Source: LSNR01 sp964603325 (lineage in GTDB: Bacteria; Patescibacteriota; Minisyncoccia; Moranbacterales; UBA9337). From it: a DNA stretch of 34,492 nucleotides. Under the pieces are notes generated by a model that worked only from the letters and a program-made list of their open reading frames with translations, was not told the origin of the DNA and searched no databases. The stretch is taken from the NCBI GenBank assembly GCA_964603325.1, contig CAZRUH010000003.1:1-34492 (forward strand), in the 5' to 3' direction. Shown here in pieces: positions 7,911 to 16,276 of the stretch. The stretch's first letter is position 1. The number at the start of each line of letters is the position of its first letter. A program made the position numbers and the translations under genes.

Positions 7911-9923
7911 ACTCCCGGGTCTCCCGGAGAAGGAACAGCTACTTGTCCAACAGGAACAACCGCTCGTTGCATAACGGACAGTAGAACGATAGAGCCGTCT
8001 TGTGATTTTATTGGAGATATGACTGCTCGGGTTTGCGGAACTACGGGAGCGGATCCATCAGCCTGTTGCAGTGGGGATTTGTGCATAAGAACAAATCCGA
8101 CAGCATTTTCCAGTCCCGGAGAAAGTGGTGAAATTTCTTGCACAACACAAACTATTAGCAGTGATGATATAGAACAGAAGTGTGAGCATTTATTTCCTGA
8201 CACTAACGGGCATGGCGTTGTTGGTGATGGAGAATTTGGTAAAGATGAGGAAGAATTTTGGGGAACAAATCCGCATGATCCCAGTACCAGAGGTAATAGC
8301 AATAATGACGAAGCCAACGTTGCCGGTTTGGGGATAGACAAGTTCTCTTGGACATATTTGCCTGGGGATAAAGTCGGGGTAATAGTTGAAGGTGTGGGTT
8401 TTATGCCAACAAAGCATGATAGCGCATCTATGCAGATAATGTGGGCGCTTCCAAATAATGTTTTTGAAAAAAAAGGAGATGATGATTGCACCATTCACCA
8501 TGAACACGGAAACAAAACCGGTGGCGATGATGGAGAATATAAATATTCTGAAGAAATAAAAGGATATGATGTGGAAATTCCGTTTGCGTCTGTTAATATA
8601 AACGCTTGTCTTAAATATAATCTGGTTGATCCGATGAAAGGTGGACAACCAAAAAATTTGGATGTAGCTCTCAATTATTATCCAAAAAATGTTAACGATG
8701 GAGATGATTTAACAATAACGGCAAATATTGATAATGGTAGTATAAATAATACACAGGTATATTATAGGTGGACCGTTTATGGGGGTAATGAGCAGAGTTT
8801 GGATATGGATGATTGGACGGAGTTAAGCAATGACTCCGGTTTTAGATCAAATAATGGTATTAAATTATTGGAGGGTTTGGATTTGGATACTTTTAAAATG
8901 TCTTTAAATGGTTTTGAATATAAATACCTTAGGATTTTTGTTGAAAGTGAAGAATATTACGGTTTTGGCGATACTCAAGACACAACCAGAAGTGGAAGAG
9001 GTGATGTTATAATACCAATAGGAACAAAATCGGATAATGATATGAGTTTGAATGTTGGAGGTAGAGATATTTGTAATGATAATATTTGTCAAGTTTTAAA
9101 TGGACAGATAATTGAAGCGACATTGTCTGAAGATGGTTTGAAAAATTTTTTGTGGACATTAAACGGAAAACCAATTACCTATCTCAATGAAAATGAAACC
9201 AAACAAGGAAATATGATCAAATTTCCCATAGTTGGTCAACAAGGAGATAAGTATATTCTTAGCGTTACTGCTAATGATACGGCAACTCCCGATAATGATG
9301 GAAATTCCGGAAAAAAAGTGATTTTATCAAAGACAATAGAAATAGTTAAGCCATCAGTTAAGTTGGGAATAATAAATAGCTTGGATGGTGGTGATTGCGG
9401 ATCGGAAGGGGGATTGTCTGCTGTTAGGCTGGGCACCTACAATGACTTGGATGGAAACAGCATAGTTGATTGCAGTCAAAACATATTTAATGCCGGTGGA
9501 GGAAGTGTGACGGTTCCCATCAGTTATTATCCGTCCAGCATAGAGAATTCTTTGACAGACATTCAATGGAAGGTTAACGGTGTTGTTCAAAGTGATGGAA
9601 ATATTGATTTGAGTCGTTTTTCTCCCGGGTCGGTCGTTAATGTTAGTTTTTCCGCTCGGTATGTGCCTGAAAACAGATCTGAATTATCTCAAACCTGGGG
9701 CATTTCTCAATTTAATACTTCCGGTCAGACAGTTTCTGATTCCATTCAAATTAGAATTACGGGAAATCGTCAAGAGGGAGCAAAGAAAGCGACAAAAATA
9801 ATAGCAGGCTTGTTTTATAACTTGTCAACGCAAGCGCTGTTTGTTCTGCGCTTATCACTGATGATAGCCATTATTATTTTTGCTTCCGGGATGTTATTGT
9901 CTTTTGATTATAAAAAACAATAA
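7911..9923 (+). CDS. C-terminal part of large surface protein, TSP3-like loop, Ig/PKD-like segments, C-terminal membrane anchor
   Basis: The open frame runs out of the gap for 670 residues with no credible start of its own, so it is read as the continuation of the exported protein at 6988. It begins with a cysteine-rich region of about 100 residues. Next comes a Ca-binding thrombospondin-type-3-like segment (DTNGHG, GDGEFGKDEEEFWGTNPHDP). Several beta-rich segments follow, each with a conserved tryptophan in a strand (KFSWTYL, YYRWTVYG, NFLWTLNG, IQWKVNG), as in PKD or Ig-like repeats. A single membrane helix lies about 30 residues from the end, with a short basic tail. The whole would be a rigid, calcium-stabilised, disulfide-bonded protein of over 970 residues held in the membrane at its C-terminus. 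In this context it is a good candidate for the extracellular part or substrate of the secretion machine. Confidence 0.75.
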   Translation, partial: TPGSPGEGTATCPTGTTARCITDSRTIEPSCDFIGDMTARVCGTTGADPSACCSGDLCIRTNPTAFSSPGESGEISCTTQTISSDDIEQKCEHLFPDTNGHGVVGDGEFGKDEEEFWGTNPHDPSTRGNSNNDEANVAGLGIDKFSWTYLPGDKVGVIVEGVGFMPTKHDSASMQIMWALPNNVFEKKGDDDCTIHHEHGNKTGGDDGEYKYSEEIKGYDVEIPFASVNINACLKYNLVDPMKGGQPKNLDVALNYYPKNVNDGDDLTITANIDNGSINNTQVYYRWTVYGGNEQSLDMDDWTELSNDSGFRSNNGIKLLEGLDLDTFKMSLNGFEYKYLRIFVESEEYYGFGDTQDTTRSGRGDVIIPIGTKSDNDMSLNVGGRDICNDNICQVLNGQIIEATLSEDGLKNFLWTLNGKPITYLNENETKQGNMIKFPIVGQQGDKYILSVTANDTATPDNDGNSGKKVILSKTIEIVKPSVKLGIINSLDGGDCGSEGGLSAVRLGTYNDLDGNSIVDCSQNIFNAGGGSVTVPISYYPSSIENSLTDIQWKVNGVVQSDGNIDLSRFSPGSVVNVSFSARYVPENRSELSQTWGISQFNTSGQTVSDSIQIRITGNRQEGAKKATKIIAGLFYNLSTQALFVLRLSLMIAIIIFASGMLLSFDYKKQ

Positions 9924-9937
9924 AAATTTTTAAATTT

Positions 9938-11101
9938 ATGAAAAAAATATTCATAATTTCCACATCAATATTTTTGTTATTGGGGATTTTTTACTTGGTA
10001 TATATTTTTTTTATGAGTGAAAACGGTTTTTTTGCCGGAAATAAGAATGAAGTTGCACCAAAAGATAATCAAAAAGGAGGATATGACCGAAAGAATTTTT
10101 CAGAAGAAGATGAAAAAAAACAGGAGGAAATTTTTCCCGGAAAAATAACAAAGATTTTTGATGGCAAAGTTTTGTTTCCGACGATAGATCCTTCCGGCAA
10201 AAAAATAATTTTTTATGATGAAAACAGTTTTTGGGAAATGTCTTTTGACGGATTTTTTAAGAAAAAAATAGTTGATGAAAAAATTCCAAATCTGAATGCG
10301 ATTATTTGGTCTCCTGATAAGAAAAGCATTATTATTAAAGTAGATGGGGGTTTTTATAATTACGAATATTCCAAAGAACCGACAAAAATCAAAGACGGCA
10401 TTATTTATTTGGTTTGGTCAAATTTGGGAGACAAAATAATATATACTTATAGAATGTCGGATAGCAAGAATCAAGAGCTAAATATTTCAGATAAAGATGG
10501 TGGTAATTGGCGACACTTGACAACAATAGATTCAAATAAAATTATTTCAGCCGTTCCGGAGACTTCTTTGATAGCCTTTTGGGACAAGCCCGCATTTAAA
10601 CGGGAATCGGTTTTGAATACAATTTCCATTTCGGGAGGAGAAGGGGGTAAAGTTTTTAAGGAAGATGGCATTTTTGGCGCTGATTATTTGTGGTCCCCGA
10701 ATGGGGAAAAGTTTTTAATAAGTTCTGTTATTAAAGGAAGTTCCAATAAAATGAAGTTGGAAATTAGAAAAATGATTAATGACAAAAATATTATAAATTT
10801 AAATTTTCCAACGATGGTTTCAAAATGTGTCTGGTCTAAAAACAACAAAGATATATTTTGCGCGTTGCCTTCCGAGATTCCGGACAACATGACAATTCCG
10901 GATGACTACAGAGATAAAAAATTTTACACTACGGATTCTTTTTGGAGAATAAACACAATAAGTGGCAAGAAGGAAAGACTGGTTAAGTTGGAAGATATTC
11001 CCGAGGAAATAGACGCTGAAAATTTGTTTTTATCTCCAAATGAAGACATATTGTTTTTAACAAACAGGAGAAACAATAATCTTTACAGAATAACACTATA
11101 A
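9938..11101 (+). CDS. Membrane-anchored TolB/PD40-type beta-propeller protein
   Basis: The 387-residue protein has an N-terminal membrane segment (about residues 3-25), a short charged linker, and then repeated blades. Each blade has a serine/proline/asparagine or aspartate turn before a hydrophobic strand (IDPSGKKIIFY, WSPDKKSIII, WSNLGDKIIY, WSPNGEKFLI, WSKNNKDIFC, LSPNEDILFL). This is the PD40/WD40-like pattern of TolB-type propellers, about six blades. It would sit outside the membrane as a binding platform. It is the last gene of the plus-strand block, 14 nt after the surface-protein gene, so a scaffold role for that machine is a fair inference. Its stop lies 4 nt from the stop of the convergent gene. 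Confidence 0.75.
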   Translation: MKKIFIISTSIFLLLGIFYLVYIFFMSENGFFAGNKNEVAPKDNQKGGYDRKNFSEEDEKKQEEIFPGKITKIFDGKVLFPTIDPSGKKIIFYDENSFWEMSFDGFFKKKIVDEKIPNLNAIIWSPDKKSIIIKVDGGFYNYEYSKEPTKIKDGIIYLVWSNLGDKIIYTYRMSDSKNQELNISDKDGGNWRHLTTIDSNKIISAVPETSLIAFWDKPAFKRESVLNTISISGGEGGKVFKEDGIFGADYLWSPNGEKFLISSVIKGSSNKMKLEIRKMINDKNIINLNFPTMVSKCVWSKNNKDIFCALPSEIPDNMTIPDDYRDKKFYTTDSFWRINTISGKKERLVKLEDIPEEIDAENLFLSPNEDILFLTNRRNNNLYRITL

Positions 11102-11105
11102 GTTC

Positions 11106-12320
11106 TTAAAAAGTTAGAAATACAATAATCCAAAAAATTAATGAAAGATCATTTTTCCAAATGGGAGTATCAACCAGTCCATGAATTAAGATAGCAAATA
11201 TTAATGTCAATAGAGTTAATGTTAATTTTTTTTGCAAAACATTGGAATGGTTCATCAGTTTGGATATAAGTTTTTTTAAAACAAGATAAATTAGAATAAT
11301 AAAGGAACAAAATCCGACTAAACCGGACTGTAACCAAAAGGCTAAATAGAGATTATGTGGTTGAGGAACCGCCCACTCCTGATAAGGCAAAAAGTAAACC
11401 TGATATTGTAAATACTTCTTTTGAAAATTTCCCGGGCCAATTCCCCATATCCAATTATTTTTTAATATTTCTCCGGCAGATTGCCAAATTATCAAGCGAG
11501 AGTTAAATGAAGAGTGATTTTTGTAAATATTGGGTGGTAAGCGAAAAAATAAATTTGCGGTAAAGATAAAAAGCGCAAACAAAACAAAAAGCACCACTCC
11601 TATTTTTTTGCTTATTTTGATGAAAAAATAGTTTTTTAGAAAATATTTTTGAATGGCAAAAATTAAAAATAAAGAAAGAGTAACAGCTGTTAGTGCGCCT
11701 TGAGATTTTGTTAAACAGAGAACAAAGAAAATAATAATTGTGGATAAAAAATAAAAAATATTTTTTGGTTTTTTTCTTGAAAAAAAATTTATACCGGAAA
11801 TATTTATTTGAAAAAAAGCGATTATTAATCCTAAAGACAAATACATGGCCAAATAATTTGGCGAAGAATAAAATCCTTTTAAACGATTGTCATAAGTTAA
11901 ACCATTGTTGTAAACAATAAATAAAATCAAACTGAGAAAAACGACAAGCAAAGAGGAATAAAAAATTGTTTTTAGTAAAAATAATTTATCGGAGTTTTCT
12001 TTAATTTCAAGGTGTGTTATTGTGCCAAAAAATATCGGCAAAATAAACCAACTTATCACAATACCCCAACTATGAATACTGTTTCCATTAAAAATTGTGG
12101 ATAAAATCAAGCCGATAATCATCGCTATCAGCAATGGAAATATTTTTTTTAAATGATGGTATTTATCAATTAAGCGATGAGGCGTCTTTGTAAGAAAACT
12201 AAAAACAGTTAAGAGCATCAGAACATCAAGAATGCTTATTGTTAGTCCAAAAACAGGCAATTTTATCAAATAGAGTGGTGCGCAAAAAATTGTTAGATAG
12301 ATTAAATACTTTGTTGACAT
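11106..12320 (-). CDS. O-antigen ligase/polymerase-like (Wzy_C) membrane protein
   Basis: The 404-residue protein is almost entirely hydrophobic, with 10-12 predicted membrane helices. It carries the family's large-loop signature: WGIGPGNF, then about 25 residues on PQPHNLYLAFWLQSGLVG. Such proteins transfer or polymerise lipid-linked glycans on the outer face of the membrane. Known family members include WaaL, Wzy and pilin O-oligosaccharyltransferases. No lipopolysaccharide genes are visible here, so transfer to surface protein or wall polymer is more likely than LPS ligation; this is inference. The start is 2 nt after the stop of a second member of the same family. Confidence 0.85.
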   Translation of the reverse strand: MSTKYLIYLTIFCAPLYLIKLPVFGLTISILDVLMLLTVFSFLTKTPHRLIDKYHHLKKIFPLLIAMIIGLILSTIFNGNSIHSWGIVISWFILPIFFGTITHLEIKENSDKLFLLKTIFYSSLLVVFLSLILFIVYNNGLTYDNRLKGFYSSPNYLAMYLSLGLIIAFFQINISGINFFSRKKPKNIFYFLSTIIIFFVLCLTKSQGALTAVTLSLFLIFAIQKYFLKNYFFIKISKKIGVVLFVLFALFIFTANLFFRLPPNIYKNHSSFNSRLIIWQSAGEILKNNWIWGIGPGNFQKKYLQYQVYFLPYQEWAVPQPHNLYLAFWLQSGLVGFCSFIILIYLVLKKLISKLMNHSNVLQKKLTLTLLTLIFAILIHGLVDTPIWKNDLSLIFWIIVFLTF

Positions 12321-12322
12321 AA

Positions 12323-13612
12323 CTAAAAACTTATTAAAAATATAAATAAGGGAAGTATGTGTACGGAAAAAATAGCGGTTTCAAAAAAAGAATGAATGGC
12401 AAAAACAACCAGACCGGAAGATAATCCCAAGTAAATTATTTCATCATCTTTTTTATATTTTTTAACATAATTTGCTAAGGATATAAATATTATGAGAATC
12501 CAAAATAAAGCATTTAAAATTCCGGTTTCGGAAGCGATATCCAGATAAGTGTTATGAGCATAAATTGGCTCACGATAATTTGCCGAAGGTTTTATAGCTA
12601 GAGGATAATTTCCCAAGCCAACTCCGAAAAACGGATTGTTGGCAATAATAGGCAAAGATTCTTCCCATATTTTAATTCTTCCGGCATTAGACCCTTCTTT
12701 TAAATTAAAAATGGATAGCAAACGCTTGTTTATTGGATTGGGAATAATAAATAATGTGATAAAAATTAAAACGATTAAATTTATGAGTAAAAAATTTTTA
12801 ATTGGAGTTGTTTTGTAATAATTGGAGTTTGATTCATTTGATATGGAGGATAACTTTTTTTTGTTTGAAAAAAATATTGAAAAAAACAGCAATCCTGATA
12901 ATATTCCCAAATAACCTCCACGAGAAAAAGTCAAAAAATCAACAAGTAAAACAAAAAAAAGTATGACACCGAAAAAAATCTTTTTTTTACTTATGAAAAG
13001 CATACTGAGGATTATTGGCGCGGTCATCCCCAAATAAAAAGAAAATATATGCGGGTCCGGAAACAGTGATGTGGCACGCACCAATGTATGCCCTCCGATA
13101 TTAACCAACCAGCTTGGATTCTTCAAAACGGCATCGGAAAAAGAATGACCCAAAAAGGGAATAACGATTTTTGTCCACAAAGAATATGCTTTTTCTATTC
13201 CAAAAATAAATTGTAATGTGAATTGAATTAGACCAATCAAGGAGGATAAAAATGCTCCCCAAATTAAATATTCCAATAAAGTTTTAATATTTAATTTCCA
13301 TTTAGAGAACAGATCGCTAAATACAAAATATAGGGGAATGAAAGATAGTAAAAATATCAGTTTTCGCGCTCCCCAAGAAATATTTTCGGAAAAAAACAAA
13401 GAAAAAATACTTAGAAACAAAAAAGAAAAAACAAGGAGTGTAATGGGAGAATGGCGAATGTTTATTTTTTTATTTCTCAATCCTTGAAATATCCATAATA
13501 AAAAAATAAATATTGAAAATAAACGTATGGATGCCAAATCAACATCAGCGCTTGCATTGAGAGCAAATTGAAAAGGTAAATACAAAAAAAACAATGAAAT
13601 TATTTTAAGCAT
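12323..13612 (-). CDS. O-antigen ligase/polymerase-like (Wzy_C) membrane protein, second copy
   Basis: This 429-residue multi-pass protein has the same signature as its neighbour: FFGVGLGNYPLAI followed by AHNTYLDIASETGILNA, ahead of the last helices. The frame is open further upstream to 13822, but that would overlap mutM. The ATG at 13612 is chosen because AAGGAAG lies 5-6 nt upstream, one of the few good Shine-Dalgarno matches in the window. The two ligase-like genes are tandem, apparently co-transcribed and clearly diverged, so they may act on different glycans or acceptors. Confidence 0.85.
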   Translation of the reverse strand: MLKIISLFFLYLPFQFALNASADVDLASIRLFSIFIFLLWIFQGLRNKKINIRHSPITLLVFSFLFLSIFSLFFSENISWGARKLIFLLSFIPLYFVFSDLFSKWKLNIKTLLEYLIWGAFLSSLIGLIQFTLQFIFGIEKAYSLWTKIVIPFLGHSFSDAVLKNPSWLVNIGGHTLVRATSLFPDPHIFSFYLGMTAPIILSMLFISKKKIFFGVILFFVLLVDFLTFSRGGYLGILSGLLFFSIFFSNKKKLSSISNESNSNYYKTTPIKNFLLINLIVLIFITLFIIPNPINKRLLSIFNLKEGSNAGRIKIWEESLPIIANNPFFGVGLGNYPLAIKPSANYREPIYAHNTYLDIASETGILNALFWILIIFISLANYVKKYKKDDEIIYLGLSSGLVVFAIHSFFETAIFSVHILPLFIFLISF

Positions 13613-13639
13613 AAAAACTTCCTTAGATAGTTTAATTGT

Positions 13640-13647
13640 ATTATAAT
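13640..13647. promoter_or_regulatory. Symmetric -10 element (ATTATAAT) in divergent promoter region
   Basis: The 67-nt space between the ligase gene start (13612, minus) and mutM (13680, plus) contains the palindrome ATTATAAT. It offers a perfect TATAAT on each strand: 13642-13647 plus, and 13640-13645 minus. Predicted transcription starts would lie about 26 nt before mutM and about 20 nt before the ligase ATG. No good -35 box is seen for either. It is a candidate bidirectional promoter. Confidence 0.5.
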
Positions 13648-13679
13648 TCTTAATAAAGTTAAACATTTTTTTAAGAATT

Positions 13680-14591
13680 ATGCCAGAATTGCCGGAAGTT
13701 GAAACCATTCGTCGCGGTTTGCAAAAACAAATAATCCGCAAAAAAATTAAAAAAATAATAATTAAAAAACCAAAATTGATTAAAAATTCCAAGAAAATTT
13801 TTTGCTCCAAATTGATTGGCAATTCATTTTTAAGTATTGGAAGAGTTGGAAAGGTTTTAATTTTTAAAATAAGGGAAGACTTGTATTTATTGATTCATCT
13901 TAAAATGACGGGACAACTTATTTATTGCGATAAGAAAATGTTTGTTGTCGGCGGTCACATAAATTCAAAAAGGGAGGAGTTTGATTTTAAAAAAAATAAA
14001 AAAGCAAAATTTTGTCGTCCCGGGAGATATACGCATATTATTTTTCAGTTTGAGGATGCATCTAGAATGTATTACAATGATTTAAGACAGTTTGGTTATT
14101 TGAAAATTGTCAATAAGAAAAAATTGGAAGAAATGAAAAAAAAGTATGGAATTGAGCCGGGAAGAAGTGATTTTAATTTTAATAATTTTAAAAAAACATT
14201 AAGCGGAAAAAAACGAAAAATAAAAGCTTTGTTGTTGGATCAATCTATAATTTCCGGGTTAGGAAATATATATGTTGATGAGAGTTTATTTTCCGCTAAA
14301 ATTTTTCCGGAAAGAAAGGCAAACTCTTTAACAGACAAGGAAGTGCGAAATCTTTATAACTCTATAAAAAGAATTATAAAGTTGGCATTGAAGTATAAAG
14401 GAACTACTTTTAGCGATTTTGTAGGCAGTAATGGAAAAAAAGGAGGTTTCAAGAAAAAACTGAATGTTTATGGAAGGGAAGGGTTAAAATGTAAAAGAAA
14501 AAAATGTTCGGGAATAATAAAAAAAATAAAAGTTGTTGGCAGAGGAACCGTATTTTGTCCGGTTTGCCAAAAACAAAATATCAATAGTTAA
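13680..14591 (+). CDS. mutM: Formamidopyrimidine-DNA glycosylase (Fpg/MutM)
   Basis: The enzyme removes oxidised purines such as 8-oxoguanine from DNA and cuts the abasic site. After the initiator Met, the protein starts with PELPEVET, so the catalytic N-terminal proline and adjacent glutamate (P2, E3) are present. K58 in RVGKV matches the conserved lysine. The H2TH region includes LLDQSIISGLGNIYVDE. The C-terminal zinc finger has C271, C276, C293 and C296, with the wedge arginine R288 in GRGTVFCP. The length of 303 residues is slightly above the usual 270, owing to a basic insertion near residues 95-115. It is followed 7 nt later by an APH-fold gene. Confidence 0.97.
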   Translation: MPELPEVETIRRGLQKQIIRKKIKKIIIKKPKLIKNSKKIFCSKLIGNSFLSIGRVGKVLIFKIREDLYLLIHLKMTGQLIYCDKKMFVVGGHINSKREEFDFKKNKKAKFCRPGRYTHIIFQFEDASRMYYNDLRQFGYLKIVNKKKLEEMKKKYGIEPGRSDFNFNNFKKTLSGKKRKIKALLLDQSIISGLGNIYVDESLFSAKIFPERKANSLTDKEVRNLYNSIKRIIKLALKYKGTTFSDFVGSNGKKGGFKKKLNVYGREGLKCKRKKCSGIIKKIKVVGRGTVFCPVCQKQNINS

Positions 14592-14598
14592 TAAAAAA

Positions 14599-15486
14599 AT
14601 GAACAATAAAATAAAAAAAATTTGCAGAAAGAATAATTTGCAGATTGTTAAAAAAGAAATAATTCCCGAAAAAAAGGGCATAACGGAAGTGAGAGACAAT
14701 CGTGGAAAACTTTTTATTTTAAAAACCGAAGGAGTTGATGAATATCAAGCGAAACTTTTCAAAATTGCCAAAAGAAATGAAAACCGGCTGTGTTTTAAGG
14801 TTCCAAAAATAAAAAAATTGAGCAAAGATGTTATTTTATTGGAAAAGATTGAAGGAGTAAGTTTTAATGGTTTTTTGGATAAGAATATGGATAGGTTTAT
14901 GGATATGAGTAAAAAAATAGCTGATGATTATCAGAAAGTTGTCAATTTATTTTTAAAAAAAGAGAATCCCGGAGATTTGTTGCTTGATGGGAAAAAATGG
15001 GCAATGTCCAAAATACTTCTTTGGAGCGCTCCAATCATAGAAGCGGGCTTAATAAATTATTCCGATATAAAAAAAACAGCCGATGAATTGAATGATTTTA
15101 TTCAAGATAATGGGAGTAATTTTTTCTGCTGGGCACATGGAAACATTATAGGAGATCACATAATTATATCCAACGATGACAATAAACCGTATTTGCTTGA
15201 TTTAAACATAGTTCCTCGTATTGGCAATAATTATTATGATTTTTTAAGAGCAATGGATTTTGCTTTTTTAAAAACTGAAAAGGAATATTTGTTTTACAAA
15301 AAAATTTCGTTTTGGATTGATAGATATTTGCCAAATTGCGACAAAAGGGAGGTTGAACCGGTTTTTAAGATGAGATTGATTGGCATATTGGGCTGGGATT
15401 TACTTTTTCATAAAGTGGGTTATACCAAGGAAAACATTGAAAATAAGAAGAAAATATTGTTAAAATTAATTAAAAAAGGAATTTAA
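14599..15486 (+). CDS. APH-fold (aminoglycoside/choline kinase-like) protein with altered catalytic loop
   Basis: The 295-residue protein has the layout of the phosphotransferase (APH) family. A nucleotide-site lysine, K42 in FILKTEG, lies in the N-lobe. A C-lobe Brenner-like loop at 180-187 reads HGNIIGDH, and LLDLN follows with D201 as metal ligand. In active kinases the loop is HxDxxxxN; here the catalytic Asp is N182 and the Asn is H187. It may therefore be a pseudokinase or use an unusual chemistry. The substrate is unknown. The start at 14599 avoids overlap with mutM. It probably shares a transcript with mutM and the HAD gene. Confidence 0.6.
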   Translation: MNNKIKKICRKNNLQIVKKEIIPEKKGITEVRDNRGKLFILKTEGVDEYQAKLFKIAKRNENRLCFKVPKIKKLSKDVILLEKIEGVSFNGFLDKNMDRFMDMSKKIADDYQKVVNLFLKKENPGDLLLDGKKWAMSKILLWSAPIIEAGLINYSDIKKTADELNDFIQDNGSNFFCWAHGNIIGDHIIISNDDNKPYLLDLNIVPRIGNNYYDFLRAMDFAFLKTEKEYLFYKKISFWIDRYLPNCDKREVEPVFKMRLIGILGWDLLFHKVGYTKENIENKKKILLKLIKKGI

Positions 15487-15495
15487 AAAAATATA

Positions 15496-16266
15496 ATGGA
15501 AAAAGAAATAATAAAAACAAAGAAAGAATTTTTGGAAAATATTGAAGAATTTCTACCTGCAATAAAACACAAAATGGAAACGATATTAAGTGAAGTTTGC
15601 GCGTATAGAATTGATGAACAAGACGAATCTCAAATAAATGTTTTTATTGAAGATTTATCATTTGATATTGTGAATATTTTGGAGAGTAAAAAAAGCAACC
15701 AATTTCTTTCTCAATTTGAGGGAATGGATGAAGAAGAAATCAGTGAAAGATTAAAAGATTTAAACTTTGACGAACTGTCAAAGTTATATATCAAAATCAA
15801 CATTGAGAGAAAAATGGAAAGTGAGAAAAAGTTTTTGCAATTGTTGAAAAGTAATATTTCCTTGGACACAAGAGAAATATTTTTTGATTTGGATGAAACG
15901 CTAATATCTTATGCTTATAATGAGAAATGGAAAAAAAGAGATTTTATTAGACCGGTTGCTCAAATTATTTTAAATGAACTCAAAAGATTAAATATCAAAA
16001 TTAGTATTTTAACCACAAGATCAAGCAAATATATTCCGAAAGAAATCCGAAAATTTGTTAATGGTGTAATTATTGGAAGGGATGAGTCGTTAGATTATAA
16101 GGAAAAATATATTGATAAATATGGAGTAGAGAATGTTCCTTATGAAAACAAAGCTTGTTTTGCCAAGTTGGCAGACGATGGAGTCTTAATTATTGATGAT
16201 GCTCACTATGCTAAAAAATATGATAACTGTGTTTATGTGAGCGATTCTGAAAAATTTTTCTTATAG
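15496..16266 (+). CDS. HAD-superfamily hydrolase with helical N-terminal domain
   Basis: The 256-residue protein has two parts. Residues 1-122 are acidic and helical with no recognised family. Residues 125-256 are a compact HAD phosphatase domain: motif I FDLDETL (nucleophile D131, D133, T135), motif II ILTTRS near 171-176, and motif IV LIIDDAHY (D234, D235). There is only a short cap between motifs, as in small phosphatases. The substrate is unknown. It begins 9 nt after the APH-fold gene, and its stop is 10 nt from the stop of the convergent cca gene. Confidence 0.75.
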   Translation: MEKEIIKTKKEFLENIEEFLPAIKHKMETILSEVCAYRIDEQDESQINVFIEDLSFDIVNILESKKSNQFLSQFEGMDEEEISERLKDLNFDELSKLYIKINIERKMESEKKFLQLLKSNISLDTREIFFDLDETLISYAYNEKWKKRDFIRPVAQIILNELKRLNIKISILTTRSSKYIPKEIRKFVNGVIIGRDESLDYKEKYIDKYGVENVPYENKACFAKLADDGVLIIDDAHYAKKYDNCVYVSDSEKFFL

Positions 16267-16276
16267 TATATGAATT

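Noticed and set aside
7893..7974. Apparent start of a new gene just before the N gap and an apparent C-terminal extension of the previous one past it
   Set aside because: The start is a TTG next to undefined bases, and the extension past the gap only follows the wrong phase. Both vanish if the gap length is unknown.
7312..8648. Long antisense frames opposite the surface-protein gene
   Set aside because: They mirror the codon pattern of the sense gene, lack plausible starts and motifs, and partly read through the N gap.
12323..13822. Longer ligase protein beginning at 13822
   Set aside because: It would overlap mutM by over 140 nt and adds a poor N-terminus; the ATG at 13612 has a good ribosome-binding site.
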